Below, piece after piece: positions 23,255 to 30,751 of a stretch of DNA of 44,102 bases. This DNA is from Actinoplanes sandaracinus (GTDB lineage: Bacteria; Actinomycetota; Actinomycetes; Mycobacteriales; Micromonosporaceae), in the NCBI RefSeq assembly GCF_030009775.1, contig NZ_JASCTH010000001.1, forward strand, positions 522,401 through 566,502. Direction: 5' to 3'. A model generated the notes under the pieces. It was given only the letters and a program-made list of their open reading frames with translations, ran no database searches and had not been told where the DNA came from. The translations under genes were made by a program, and so were the position numbers. Position 1 is the first letter of the stretch; each line of letters starts with the position of its first letter.

Positions 23255-24181
23255 TCAGGAGATGGCCACGTCGTCGTAGTAGTGACGCAGAATCGACTGG
23301 TAACTCCGGCCCGCGTTGGCGAGATCACGCGAGCCGTACTGCGACATCCAGTCCCCGCTCACCCAACCACCGCACGCCGTCGTGGTCGCACAGTAGTGAG
23401 CCCGCAGGATGCTGCCGTTCCGGGTCATCCGGGTCGACCAGGTGCGGTCCACAGCGGCCGAGGTCGAGGACACCGCCGACGACGGCTTGTAGACCTGGTC
23501 GTTGGTGTTGTCCGCGACGTCGTAGCACTGCCCGCCCGGGGTCTTCCGAGTCGAATGCAGCGCCCAGTACCAGGCGTAGCTCTTGACCGCCATGGCGCCG
23601 GCCTCCAGCGAGGCGTCCGGCCAGCTCGTCACCCACTCGTTCGGGAGGACGTTCTTGACGTACGTCTTGAAATCGACCCGGTCGACCCGGCCGAGACCGA
23701 CCCGGTAGACCAGAATGCTGGTCGGCAGCTTGCTGTTGGTGCCGTCGGTGGTGCAGCTCCCCGTCGATCCGAGGAACTGGTGCGAGGCGTTGTTGTTCTT
23801 CAGGGTAGCGTTCAGGTTGCCCCTGGCTCCGGCCGCGAAGTCCTGGCTGGCCCCGCCGAAGTTGCTGTTGAAGTAGACCCGCACGGTCTTACCCGTGCGG
23901 TTCCATACCGACGCGGCGTTGTTCTTGACGCAGACGCCCTTGCCGTTGCCTTCGCTCTTGAATTCGTAGCAGGACGGCTGGGTGGCGCCGTAGTCCTCGA
24001 TCGACTCGTCGAAGTCCGAGAGCGATCCCTCTTGGCCACTGTTGTAGTAGTAGCAGAACTCGCCGCTGTTGCATTCGCCGTCACGGTCGGCGGCGTACGC
24101 CGCACCCGGTGCCACCGCAACGCTGACGAACGCTGCCACCATGACGGCCAGAATGCCGGGAACCCTCTTCAGCATGCTCAT
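23255..24181 (-). CDS. Secreted I36-type domain + SpoIID/amidase-enhancer-like domain protein
   Basis: 308 residues from ATG 24181, overlapping the upstream gene by ATGA. Signal peptide to about residue 30 (GAAYA). Residues 31-135 form a Cys-rich module of the peptidase-inhibitor I36 type (GEFCYYYNS, CVKNNAASVWNRT, VYFNSNFGGASQDF). Residues 145-308 resemble SpoIID/LytB: a VLPNEWVTSWPDASLEAGAMAVKSYA entry helix, CYDVADNTNDQVY, DRTWSTRMTRNG, and GDWMSQYGSRDLANAGRSY, then ILRHYY. SpoIID enzymes cleave peptidoglycan glycans or stimulate amidases. The N-terminal module is nearly a copy of that in the preceding gene. Last gene of the operon. Confidence 0.88.
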   Translation of the reverse strand: MSMLKRVPGILAVMVAAFVSVAVAPGAAYAADRDGECNSGEFCYYYNSGQEGSLSDFDESIEDYGATQPSCYEFKSEGNGKGVCVKNNAASVWNRTGKTVRVYFNSNFGGASQDFAAGARGNLNATLKNNNASHQFLGSTGSCTTDGTNSKLPTSILVYRVGLGRVDRVDFKTYVKNVLPNEWVTSWPDASLEAGAMAVKSYAWYWALHSTRKTPGGQCYDVADNTNDQVYKPSSAVSSTSAAVDRTWSTRMTRNGSILRAHYCATTTACGGWVSGDWMSQYGSRDLANAGRSYQSILRHYYDDVAIS

Positions 24182-24970
24182 CGCTCGTTGTAGCCCTGGG
24201 AACGCCAGAACGCGCTCGGGTCCGGGTTGTCCAGGACGGGGTCGCCGACGCTCTTGGACGCGTGGGTCTGCTCCCCGTTGCGGACCTCGACGTGGGTGTG
24301 TGCGGCTGAGCTGGAACCCACGCCGCGCCACGACTCGTCGGCGATGAGTTCGCCCCGGCTGATGGTGTCACCCCTACTCACCCCTGCCTTCGGCGCGGTG
24401 TGCAGGTAGATCACCGTCTTGTTCAGCGAGGCGTTGTAGATGGCGATGGTGGACAGTCCGCCGCTGCCGGTGGAGCCATGGACGACGTTGGTGACCCTTC
24501 CGGACACCAGGGCGTACACGTCCGAGCCGATGCTGCGAGCAAAGTCGATGCCTTCGTGTCGGCCCGGGGTGGTCTCGTAGCCGTCGAATCCGGCCGTGAT
24601 CCTGCCGCCGTTGGCCTTGTACAGCGCGTCCGACAGGTCGGTGCGTGCTCCGGGGCCGAACTCGTGCGAGGCGTTGTTGTTCTTCAACGTGGAGTTGAGG
24701 TTGCCTTTCGCCCCGGCCGCGAAGTCCTGGCTGGCCCCGCCGAAGTTGCTGTTGAAGTAGACCCGCACCGTCTTATCCGTGCGGTTCCATACCGACGCGG
24801 CGTTGTTCTTGACGCAGACGCCCTTGCCGTTGCCCTCGCCCTTGAACTCGAAGCACTCCGGCTGGCTCGCGCCGTAGTCGTTCTCCGAGGCGGCGAAGTC
24901 CGAGACGGACCCCTCCTGGTTGCTGTTGTAGTAGTAGCAGAACTCGCCGCTGTCGCAGTCCCCGTCCCGC
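23763..24970. repeat. Duplicated I36-module DNA (two copies about 900 bp apart)
   Basis: About 300 bp at 23763-24075 and 24665-24970 encode the same module, roughly 80% identical at protein level. Within it about 100 bp around the WNRT/VYFNSNFGG codons differ at only a couple of bases, synonymous sites included. This indicates recent duplication or gene conversion between neighbouring genes. Confidence 0.8.
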
Positions 24971-25062
24971 GCTGCCGCCGACGCCGGCGACGAAAAACCC
25001 AGGATGGAGGTGGCTACGGCGAGCGCGGTGCCGGCGACGGCCAGGCCCTTACGGATGTTCAT
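24178..25062 (-). CDS. Secreted I36-type domain + M23 peptidase
   Basis: 294 residues from ATG 25062; frames further upstream are unsupported. Signal peptide to about residue 30 (SPASA). I36-type module at 31-135 with six Cys and the same core as the next gene. M23/LytM domain at about 145-294: zinc ligands H169 and D173 in RHEGIDFA, H221 in YLHTAP and H255/H257 in AAHTHVEV. All catalytic residues are present, so it should be an active peptidoglycan endopeptidase, secreted and possibly held in check or targeted by the I36-type module (inference). Coupled by ATGA to the SpoIID gene. Confidence 0.93.
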   Translation of the reverse strand: MNIRKGLAVAGTALAVATSILGFSSPASAAARDGDCDSGEFCYYYNSNQEGSVSDFAASENDYGASQPECFEFKGEGNGKGVCVKNNAASVWNRTDKTVRVYFNSNFGGASQDFAAGAKGNLNSTLKNNNASHEFGPGARTDLSDALYKANGGRITAGFDGYETTPGRHEGIDFARSIGSDVYALVSGRVTNVVHGSTGSGGLSTIAIYNASLNKTVIYLHTAPKAGVSRGDTISRGELIADESWRGVGSSSAAHTHVEVRNGEQTHASKSVGDPVLDNPDPSAFWRSQGYNER

Positions 25063-25114
25063 GACGTCCTCTCTCGGACAAGTGAGGGATGGGGGCGGAT
25101 CGGACCGGATGTGG

Positions 25115-25978
25115 TCACTGAGCGCGCTGGTACTGCTCCCAGGTCTTGATCGGGACCCGCGGGCCGTCGTCCGGGCCGCGATTGGCCAGGCCGTTGAGGC
25201 CGAGGTAGTAGTCACCGACCTGGTGCTGCGCCTGGACGGACAGGTCGGTGTCGTTGATCGCGTTGGCGTGGATGTGCCACGGCCAGTCGCCCTGACTTGG
25301 GCTGCGCACCCAGGCGGCGAAGCCGACCTGGCGCAGGGCCTTAGCGACCGCGGTGCGCTTGGCGGCGGTCATCCCGGTGACCGAGATGTCCACCACGCCG
25401 CCACCGTCGTGCGTGCCGGCCGACGTCGGGTCGCCACCGGGGTTGTAGGAGCCCTGGTCGAGCACGACCTTGAAGCCGAGCAGCCGCTCCGCCTCGGTAA
25501 GCATCGCCTGCGTGCGGGCGTTGACGACGTAACCGTCACGCGCCACCTTCGCGCCGGGGCTGATCGTGTTGCTGACGGTGTACCGGTCCTGCCCGAGCTT
25601 GGTCAGCGACGTCGTTCCGGGCAGCCCGTTGGCGTCCAGGCCGGTGTAGCCCAGCGACCGCTGGTAGGCGGCGTACGCCGAGACGGTCTGGGTGCCGAAG
25701 TAGCCGTCGACCCACTGGGCGGCCAGCAGGTTCTTGGCCTGCAACGCCTGCTCCACAGCGAGCACGGACGCCTTCGCTCCCGGCGTCAGCGTGCTGTCAG
25801 CACGGCGGGGATCGATCTGGGCCGCCAGGACGGTGGCCTCCATGTTCACGACCGGCCGGGCGGCCGGCGCGGGGGGCGCCTGCGCTGGGCCGTCGGACGC
25901 CCCGGCCCATGCCTGGGCTGGGAGTCCGACAGCCATGCAGAGCGTGGCGAGCCCTATAGCTAACCGGCGACGGCGCAT
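25115..25978 (-). CDS. Secreted peptidoglycan-binding + M15-like peptidase protein
   Basis: 287 residues from ATG 25978, preceded by GAGGAGG at about 7 nt. Signal peptide to AWA (about residue 25). A helical PG-binding-1-like repeat lies at about 60-120 (VEQALQAKNLLAAQWVDGYFG, SAYAAYQRSLGYTG), then a D,D-carboxypeptidase/M15-like domain: SAGTHDGGGVVDIS supplies His and Asp, WPWHIHAN supplies the distal His. These fit the zinc HxxxxxxD...HxH pattern. Probably trims peptide stems. First gene of the three-gene cell-wall set, 52 bp ahead of I36-M23. Confidence 0.88.
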   Translation of the reverse strand: MRRRRLAIGLATLCMAVGLPAQAWAGASDGPAQAPPAPAARPVVNMEATVLAAQIDPRRADSTLTPGAKASVLAVEQALQAKNLLAAQWVDGYFGTQTVSAYAAYQRSLGYTGLDANGLPGTTSLTKLGQDRYTVSNTISPGAKVARDGYVVNARTQAMLTEAERLLGFKVVLDQGSYNPGGDPTSAGTHDGGGVVDISVTGMTAAKRTAVAKALRQVGFAAWVRSPSQGDWPWHIHANAINDTDLSVQAQHQVGDYYLGLNGLANRGPDDGPRVPIKTWEQYQRAQ

Positions 25979-26003
25979 GATCGATCCTCCTCGTAGGTGA
26001 TGA

Positions 26004-26017
26004 GTTCCGTTCGGAAC
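26004..26017. promoter_or_regulatory. Small palindrome upstream of cell-wall operon
   Basis: GTTCCG and CGGAAC arms separated by TT, 26 bp upstream of the M15-like start on the minus strand, in a 173-bp gap that also contains half-sites of the TGTCAGA motif (about 26066 and 26113). Operator candidate only. Confidence 0.3.
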
Positions 26018-26151
26018 GGACACCACCGTGCGAGAGGGGACCTACTGTTCGGTAGCCCCGTTTCCTGTCAGATCCGTCAGACCGTCGCCGACCTCGACGG
26101 ATGCGGTGTTGTCAGTTTGGGCGGGACCGGGACTGACACCCGGAGCGGTGT

Positions 26152-26700
26152 TCAGGCGATGACGCTGACCAAGAGATACACCGGTCGGCGGCTGGGGAAG
26201 TAGGGCTGCCCGTGCTCGTCGACCATCTTCCAGCTCACCATGCATTTGCCCGGGCGGCTCGGTGCGACGACCGGGACAGTGATCATCACTTGCTCGCCGG
26301 GTGGCGTGTCGCCGGTCGCCACCCGCTCCGGCACCAGGCAACCACCCTCACCGGTGGGGTTCGTCGGCGCCAGGAAACGCTTGTGCCAGGCCACCTTTCC
26401 CACGTTCGCCAGCGCCCAGACCTCGTCGAAACGCTGGTTCACCTTCACCTTCACCTTCGCGCCGTCGGGGAACGTGATGTCGCCGACAAACCTGCTCGCG
26501 TCCCCAGGAATCAGCGAGTCAGAGAAGCTCGCCGAGGGTGACGGGGCCGCCATCGGCGTGCCCGAGAATCGGACCCGAATGACGATGCCCACCGCGGCCA
26601 GCATCGCCACCAGTGCCGCCGCCACCCCGGCGACGAGTCGCCGACGCCGAGGTGGCGTGGGCTGTTCGATGCTGTCAGAGGGCTCGCTGTCGAAATTCAT
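26152..26700 (-). CDS. Membrane-anchored NBR1-Ig-like domain protein
   Basis: 182 residues. A short acidic N-terminus and RRRR stop-transfer are followed by one TM helix (about 22-43, LVAGVAAALVAMLAAVGIVI) and a Ser/Pro linker. Then comes an Ig-like domain matching the bacterial NBR1-type: VNQRFDEVWALANVGKVAWHKRFL, PPGEQVMITVPVVAPSRPGKC, WKMVDEHGQPYFPSRRPV. Two Cys may form a disulfide. The domain would face outside and bind protein or glycan. Divergent from the SapA-like gene across 125 bp containing a TGTCAGA palindrome, and 173 bp upstream of the cell-wall operon, so a role at the envelope is likely. Confidence 0.85.
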   Translation of the reverse strand: MNFDSEPSDSIEQPTPPRRRRLVAGVAAALVAMLAAVGIVIRVRFSGTPMAAPSPSASFSDSLIPGDASRFVGDITFPDGAKVKVKVNQRFDEVWALANVGKVAWHKRFLAPTNPTGEGGCLVPERVATGDTPPGEQVMITVPVVAPSRPGKCMVSWKMVDEHGQPYFPSRRPVYLLVSVIA

Positions 26701-26728
26701 TACACCCGCGTCTGCCGAGTTCAGGGGC

Positions 26729-26746
26729 TGTCAGACCGATCTGACA
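26729..26746. promoter_or_regulatory. TGTCAGA palindrome between divergent genes
   Basis: 7-bp arms TGTCAGA and TCTGACA with a CCGA spacer, midway between the NBR1-Ig-like and SapA-like genes. Related half-sites recur at about 26066-26080 and 26113-26118 upstream of the cell-wall operon, suggesting one regulator controls all three units (inference). Confidence 0.45.
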
Positions 26747-26825
26747 CGGTTTTCGAGGTACCGAACAGCGGGTCTGTTCTCGCAGAGTGATCGAGCGTTC
26801 CTGAAGCGCTCACACCAAAGGAGAC

Positions 26826-27266
26826 ATGTTGAAGACCAGCATGGTCGGTCGGCTCGCCGCCGGCGTCACGGCCCTCGCCGCCGGCGCCACCACGATCGTC
26901 GCGGGCCCCACCGCCGCATTCGCCGCGGACGTGAACCCGAAGTCCGCCTCCGCTGTCTGCGGGTCCGGATTCAGCGTCGTCGACTCCTTCAACGATGACG
27001 GCTGGGCGTACGTCTACCTGCTCTACAACAGCCGCAGTGGCGAGAACTGCGTGGTGACCATGAAGCAGAAGAACCTCGGGACCAAGACCCGCGTCTCCGC
27101 GTGGCTCGAGACCGAGGACAACGTCAAGTCGGACCCCGGCAACTACGAGTACTACGCCGGCCCGGTCCGCCTGAAGGCGCAGGGCAAATGCGTCAGGTTC
27201 GGCGGGGAAGTCAAGGTCAACGGCCAGGTCACTTTCTACAGCAGCCCCTGGGGTCACTGCGGCTGA
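26826..27266 (+). CDS. Secreted spore-associated-protein-A-like protein
   Basis: 146 residues. ATG 26826 is preceded by AAAGGAG. Signal peptide ends near AAFA (residue about 34). The mature part has the SapA-like pattern CGSGFSVVDSF, VYLLYNSRSGENCVVTM, a YAGPVRLKAQGKCV strand and a final GHCG, with four Cys in positions fitting two disulfides. These are small secreted beta proteins of streptomycetes and relatives, found on spores or in medium; activity is unknown. Followed by a strong terminator. Confidence 0.85.
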   Translation: MLKTSMVGRLAAGVTALAAGATTIVAGPTAAFAADVNPKSASAVCGSGFSVVDSFNDDGWAYVYLLYNSRSGENCVVTMKQKNLGTKTRVSAWLETEDNVKSDPGNYEYYAGPVRLKAQGKCVRFGGEVKVNGQVTFYSSPWGHCG

Positions 27267-27291
27267 TCGAGCCGGCACCTCGGGAAGCAGT

Positions 27292-27325
27292 GACGCGCGG
27301 TCGCCCCGAAGGGCGGCCGCGCGTC
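27292..27325 (+). terminator. Terminator of SapA-like gene
   Basis: 14-bp arms 27292-27305 and 27312-27325 with one T-G wobble and a 6-nt loop, 26 bp past the stop. Confidence 0.65.
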
Positions 27326-27345
27326 GGCGCTGCTCAGTTAACCTG

Positions 27346-27745
27346 TCAGCGGGTCGCCTTGACGGTGGCCGCCGAGCTGGTCGACCGGGTCACGGTCGTC
27401 GAACCGGCGTACGCCCTGTGATCTTGTAGGTGCCCTTGGCGAGGGGACCCAGATCCAGGACGGCCTTGCCCCTGCTGTCGAGACGGACCGTACGCACGAT
27501 CTCGGTGGTGCTCCGGACCGCGACGATCCGCACCGTTCCGGCCGGGACGACCCCGGACGCGGTCGTCACCTGCACGGTGAGACGCGCGTTCTTGCCGGCC
27601 GGCCAGCTTGACGGTGACGTTGCCACCGGACAGGACACCGGTGCCGACAGCGGTGGAGCCGAGAAGCACCCGCCTCTTCCCCGAGGGCTTCGCCGACAAA
27701 CCGCCGCTGACCGTCACCTGGCAACCGCGGCGGTGCCGTAGAGCA
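27346..27745 (-). pseudogene. Broken Ig-like repeat protein
   Basis: Minus strand. One frame gives VTVSGGLSAKPSGKRRVLLGS...GGNVTVKLAG. The next frame continues KNARLTVQVTTASGVVPAGTVRIV, then RLDSRGKAVLDLGPLAKGTYKITG. The first frame resumes with AGSTTVTRSTSSAATVKATR and stop. Joined, this is one Big_3/Big_5-like bacterial Ig domain, as found in repeats of surface adhesins, but it is split by two frameshifts and has no start or signal peptide. Remnant C-terminus of a surface protein, or sequencing errors. Confidence 0.6.
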
Positions 27746-28031
27746 GCAGTGGGACGAGGGGTGACGTAGTGGGCGAGCAAACCTTGGAGCTGACGTGGGT
27801 GTTTAGGCCGAGCGAGGAGCGGCCCAGCGACATCCAAGTACTGGCGGGGGGTGCCGGTTCATGGGGCTGGGCCGCGGGGAGCCGACGGCGCGGTCGAGCT
27901 GCGCGACGGCACTTGTGTGCGTGCGACGCGAGCGGAACTGTCGGCTGAGTAGGGCGGTCCGCGATAGCGGCGAGGCACGACAGGGCCGCCGTATGCCCGG
28001 CAGCACTGTACCGATCGCCGCGAGCCTTCGA

Positions 28032-28375
28032 TCAGCTGACGGTCACGACTTGAGCGAGCACTGCCCCCGCTACCAGGAAGGGCCCGAAAGGAAGCATCAC
28101 GGCGCTCCCGCCGAATGAGCCATCCGCCTGCCACCACAGGGCCGCGCTCGCCATCGCAACCAGGCCGCTGGCGATCCACCACGGCTGCGGGCAGCGTCCG
28201 CATGCCGATCCGATACGCAGCCAGCCCCGTCCAGCCCTCGGTGAATGGACTCCCACAGGAGGCACAGGCGGTTTTGGCGCATTTCCCTAGACAACGGCCA
28301 GGCGGTGGGCGATCCTCGGCCAGCATGCCGCCAGCGCGCCGCTGACCACCGCCGCGGCGATGATCAACATTTCAG
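28032..28375 (-). pseudogene. Prepilin peptidase (A24-like) remnant
   Basis: Minus strand pieces in changing frames: MLIIAAAVVSGALAACWPRI, then GKCAKTACASCGSPFTEGW (a CxxC pair like the N-terminal domain of prepilin peptidases), then WLRIGSACGRCPQPWWIASGLVAMASAA, then VMLPFGPFLVAGAVLAQVV, the usual C-terminal PFGPFL helix. The central catalytic Asp-containing membrane part is missing. Identification rests on pattern memory; internal deletion plus frameshifts make it non-functional. Confidence 0.45.
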
Positions 28376-28569
28376 TAGGTTCGCTTCCGCTTTACGGACC
28401 GTCGGGGACAGTCACCACCACCGTTCCGTGGGCGAGTCCGGCTCCGACATGACACGGCGGCCACCGCGCACATCTGGCAGGGCCCGGCTGCTATCACATC
28501 ACCCCACATTAAGATCAAGATCAACTATCCGCTGCACTCGCGGAAACTTTCTCTGGCGAGGACGAAGCC
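28376..28569. other. Gap without recognisable gene
   Basis: Nothing supported on either strand; somewhat richer in A/T near 28510-28535 (a run with TTAAGATCAAGATCAAC) but no clear promoter. Confidence 0.35.
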
Positions 28570-28776
28570 TCACAGACGACGCGAGCGGTCGTCATCAGCT
28601 CGCGCATCGTCCCACTGCGACCCTCTCAGCAAGGTTTCGGCCTGATCACGGCTCAGATCTTCCTGCTGTTCCTCGCGCGCTGTCAGCAGCACCTCATACT
28701 GCTCAGGGCTGAGGATCATAAGGTTGTCAAGGTCGTCCGGGATGTCATCGTCACGTCGGGGAGGCTTCTCAGGCAC
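28570..28776 (-). CDS. Small acidic hypothetical protein
   Basis: 68 residues from GTG 28776 with GGAG 8 nt upstream. Highly charged: PPRRDDDIPDDLDNLMILS, EQYEVLLTAREEQQEDLSRD, then a Asp/Arg-rich tail. The central part is predicted helical. No family recognised. Divergent from the next hypothetical gene with an 85-bp gap. Could be a small antitoxin-like or regulatory protein, but nothing in the sequence proves it. Confidence 0.5.
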   Translation of the reverse strand: MPEKPPRRDDDIPDDLDNLMILSPEQYEVLLTAREEQQEDLSRDQAETLLRGSQWDDARADDDRSRRL

Positions 28777-28861
28777 GGATAGCTCCAGGGTGAGGGACCA
28801 CGCACGCTCAGCGGCTAACCGCGAGTTTCGCGACGGCGTGGCCCGTTGAAGAATGCACTCC

Positions 28862-29212
28862 ATGGCGAACACCGACGCACGACTGCGCTGGCGGGAGCAG
28901 CAGCGTGCGAAGCAGCGTGGACGGCTCCATCCGGATGTCGCCCAAGGCGACCTTGAGGGATTCGCGTTGGTGCGTCCGGACGGATCCCTGACGGCTGAGG
29001 TCGTCCACGTGCAATGGATGGACAACCATCCAGCAGGTCCCGACACTCACGTAACGGTTTCGTTCGCAGACGGGTGCAACGTGGAGTTCGCGTTCGATAC
29101 CCCCGTCGTGAAGGTCCGATCGGCCGACCTGCGGGTGGTGAGCCGAGACGACGTACGTCAGGCAGCGGCATCGGGATGGGGAGCCGACGCCGAGCGCTGG
29201 GATGAAGCCTGA
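28862..29212 (+). CDS. Hypothetical protein with basic N-terminus
   Basis: 116 residues from ATG 28862 (an in-frame ATG at 28853 is also possible). Basic helix ARLRWREQQRAKQRGRL, then a small alpha/beta part: GFALVRPDGSLTAEVVHVQWMDNHP, VTVSFADGCNVEFAFDTPVVKVRSADLRVV. Codon positions have the high third-position GC of a true gene. Function unknown. Its last bases overlap an ORF at 29202. Confidence 0.6.
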   Translation: MANTDARLRWREQQRAKQRGRLHPDVAQGDLEGFALVRPDGSLTAEVVHVQWMDNHPAGPDTHVTVSFADGCNVEFAFDTPVVKVRSADLRVVSRDDVRQAAASGWGADAERWDEA

Positions 29213-29441
29213 CTCGTCGCCTCCGGAACCTGCGAACGCACGCCGCGCGGCAAATGAGCGCGCCGCTGACAGCGCGTATTTTGGTATCACGCCCGCTGAT
29301 GCCACCAAGGCCGTCCCGGCGGAGTCAGCGCTGGTACCCGCGTGGGTGGCCGGGGCCGAAGATCGAGGGGTAAGGCTTCAGGCGTTCCGGATGCTCTCGC
29401 TCCGCTGGAATTCAGACATGCTGATGGCCGGCTCGGAGTGA
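29202..29441 (+). CDS. Possible small protein overlapping the preceding gene
   Basis: 79 residues from ATG 29202, overlapping the preceding gene by 11 bp and running 30 bp into the convergent thioesterase gene. Ala/Pro-rich start, then FGITPADATKAVPAESALVPAWV. The overlap would suit translational coupling, but composition is weak evidence and no family is known. Confidence 0.3.
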   Translation: MKPDSSPPEPANARRAANERAADSAYFGITPADATKAVPAESALVPAWVAGAEDRGVRLQAFRMLSLRWNSDMLMAGSE

Positions 29442-29855
29442 GTTTTCCTCACCGAGCGCCTTCACCAGCGGGTCGGGCAGCGCTATGGTGCCGTGTCCGA
29501 GGGTGGAGACCGTGGCGTAGACGATGCCGCCGGTGCAGACGGTCTCGCCGTCCCGACGAAAGGCAAAGTCCAGCGTGAAGCTCTTTCCGCCGATCCGGGA
29601 CGTGCTGACCAGGACCTCGATTCGCTCGTGGCGTCTCACGCCTGCGGCGAAGTCCAGGTCGACGTGCACAACATGCACGTCGAACCCTAAATCGTGCCAT
29701 TGCGCGTACGGAAGCCCTCGGTCTATGAAGAACGCGTCGACGGCCTCGTCGACATGGCTGAGGTACCACATGTTGAACATGACGCCTTGGCCATCGATCT
29801 CGTGGAAGCGAGGGATGAACGAGTAAACGGACACGACCGCGTTCTGTGTCGTCAA
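29412..29855 (-). CDS. 4HBT-family acyl-CoA thioesterase (hotdog fold)
   Basis: 147 residues. The hotdog signature FHEIDGQGVMFNMWYLSHVDEA near residue 17 contains the catalytic-loop Asp of FadM/YbgC-type enzymes. DFAAGVRRHERIEVLVSTSRIGGKSFTLDFAF covers the central sheet, followed by a GGIVYATVS strand. Cytoplasmic, usually a homotetramer, releasing CoA from acyl or aryl thioesters. Stands alone here with no fatty-acid or PKS genes beside it, so the substrate is open. ATG start at 29855. Confidence 0.88.
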   Translation of the reverse strand: MTTQNAVVSVYSFIPRFHEIDGQGVMFNMWYLSHVDEAVDAFFIDRGLPYAQWHDLGFDVHVVHVDLDFAAGVRRHERIEVLVSTSRIGGKSFTLDFAFRRDGETVCTGGIVYATVSTLGHGTIALPDPLVKALGEENSLRAGHQHV

Positions 29856-30238
29856 GACTTTCTCCTCAACATGAGTGTCACTGTTCCGCGCCGGGTGTGG
29901 TGGAGATCCTGATCTCGATTCAGGTCGCCAAAATATGCGCTTGCGTTCCCCGGCACGGTACTACCGGCGGACACTCCCTTCACGACGGTGATGGCGTGCC
30001 CGGGACCAGGTCATCGTCGAGGGGTCACCAGCGGCGTCCGGGTTGGAGAACACCACTGCCGGCACACTTGGGCGGCCATCGGCCCGCGGCGGCCACTCGC
30101 TGCCGACGAGTTGCGCACCGGTGATCGGTTCACGCCACGGCATGCCGCGTGCCGGCCGCTGAAATCGCGTCCAGACTTGGTGGGCCAGAACCCACCGGAG
30201 GGCGTCAGAATTACCTCAGGAGTACTGCCCGTGACGTC
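29856..30238. other. Gap without supported gene
   Basis: A 60-codon frame on the minus strand (29961-30143, reading VPAVVFSNPDAAGDP) is the only protein-like stretch and may be a scrap. A weak 6-bp hairpin (GGTGGG/CCCACC, near 30180-30197) lies downstream of the FtsX-like gene. Confidence 0.35.
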
Positions 30239-30751
30239 TCAGCACTGCTCGACCGCGATGAGGACGGTCTCGTCGCGCGCCTGGAAAACGTGGAACGCCC
30301 TGACGCCCGGCCGGTCCTTCAACGAGCTGAGCGGGGCACAGTCAAGATAACGACCGCTCGTGGCGACCACCGCCATCTCCGCCACGGAGTCGGCCTTGAT
30401 CGTGTCCGGCAGCGGGGTGCCCCGGTCCGCGTAGACCTTTCTCATCAGGACCAGCGCTTCCTCACGGGTGAGCAGGCGCCCGTCCCCGTCGAAGGGCAGG
30501 TCGTCGAGTGCGGCGCGGACCGTCTCCTTCTGCGCGGCGGTCGCCTCGTCGGTGAAGAAGACCCGGACCTCGTACTGGTTGACCGGCACCTCGCGCCAGC
30601 CGGTGAGCAGCAGCACGGCCACGACGGCGGCCGCACCGGCCAGGGCAGACACCCCGGCGACGGCGAGGTGCACGCGTCGCAGCCGGCGCGGGGACGGAAT
30701 CTCCAGAACCTCGGTCACGGGGTCCAGACCGTAGGGCTCCGGGGTGGTCAC
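30239..30751 (-). CDS. FtsX extracellular-domain-like protein, copy 2
   Basis: 170 residues. Short cytoplasmic N-terminus, one TM helix (about 27-50, AGVSALAGAAAVVAVLLLTGW), then the FtsX ECD pattern YEVRVFFTDEATAAQKETVRAAL, LLTREEALVLMRKVY, TIKADSVAEMAVVATSGRYLDC, PGVRAFHVFQ. In real FtsX this domain sits between TM1 and TM2-4 and activates peptidoglycan hydrolases; here TM2-4 and FtsE are absent. ATG 30751 overlaps the stop of copy 1 (ATGA), so both are co-translated. Confidence 0.85.
   Translation of the reverse strand: MTTPEPYGLDPVTEVLEIPSPRRLRRVHLAVAGVSALAGAAAVVAVLLLTGWREVPVNQYEVRVFFTDEATAAQKETVRAALDDLPFDGDGRLLTREEALVLMRKVYADRGTPLPDTIKADSVAEMAVVATSGRYLDCAPLSSLKDRPGVRAFHVFQARDETVLIAVEQC

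Noticed and set aside
29961..30143. 60-codon minus-strand frame
   Set aside because: Only a short protein-like stretch, no RBS; kept as a comment under the gap.
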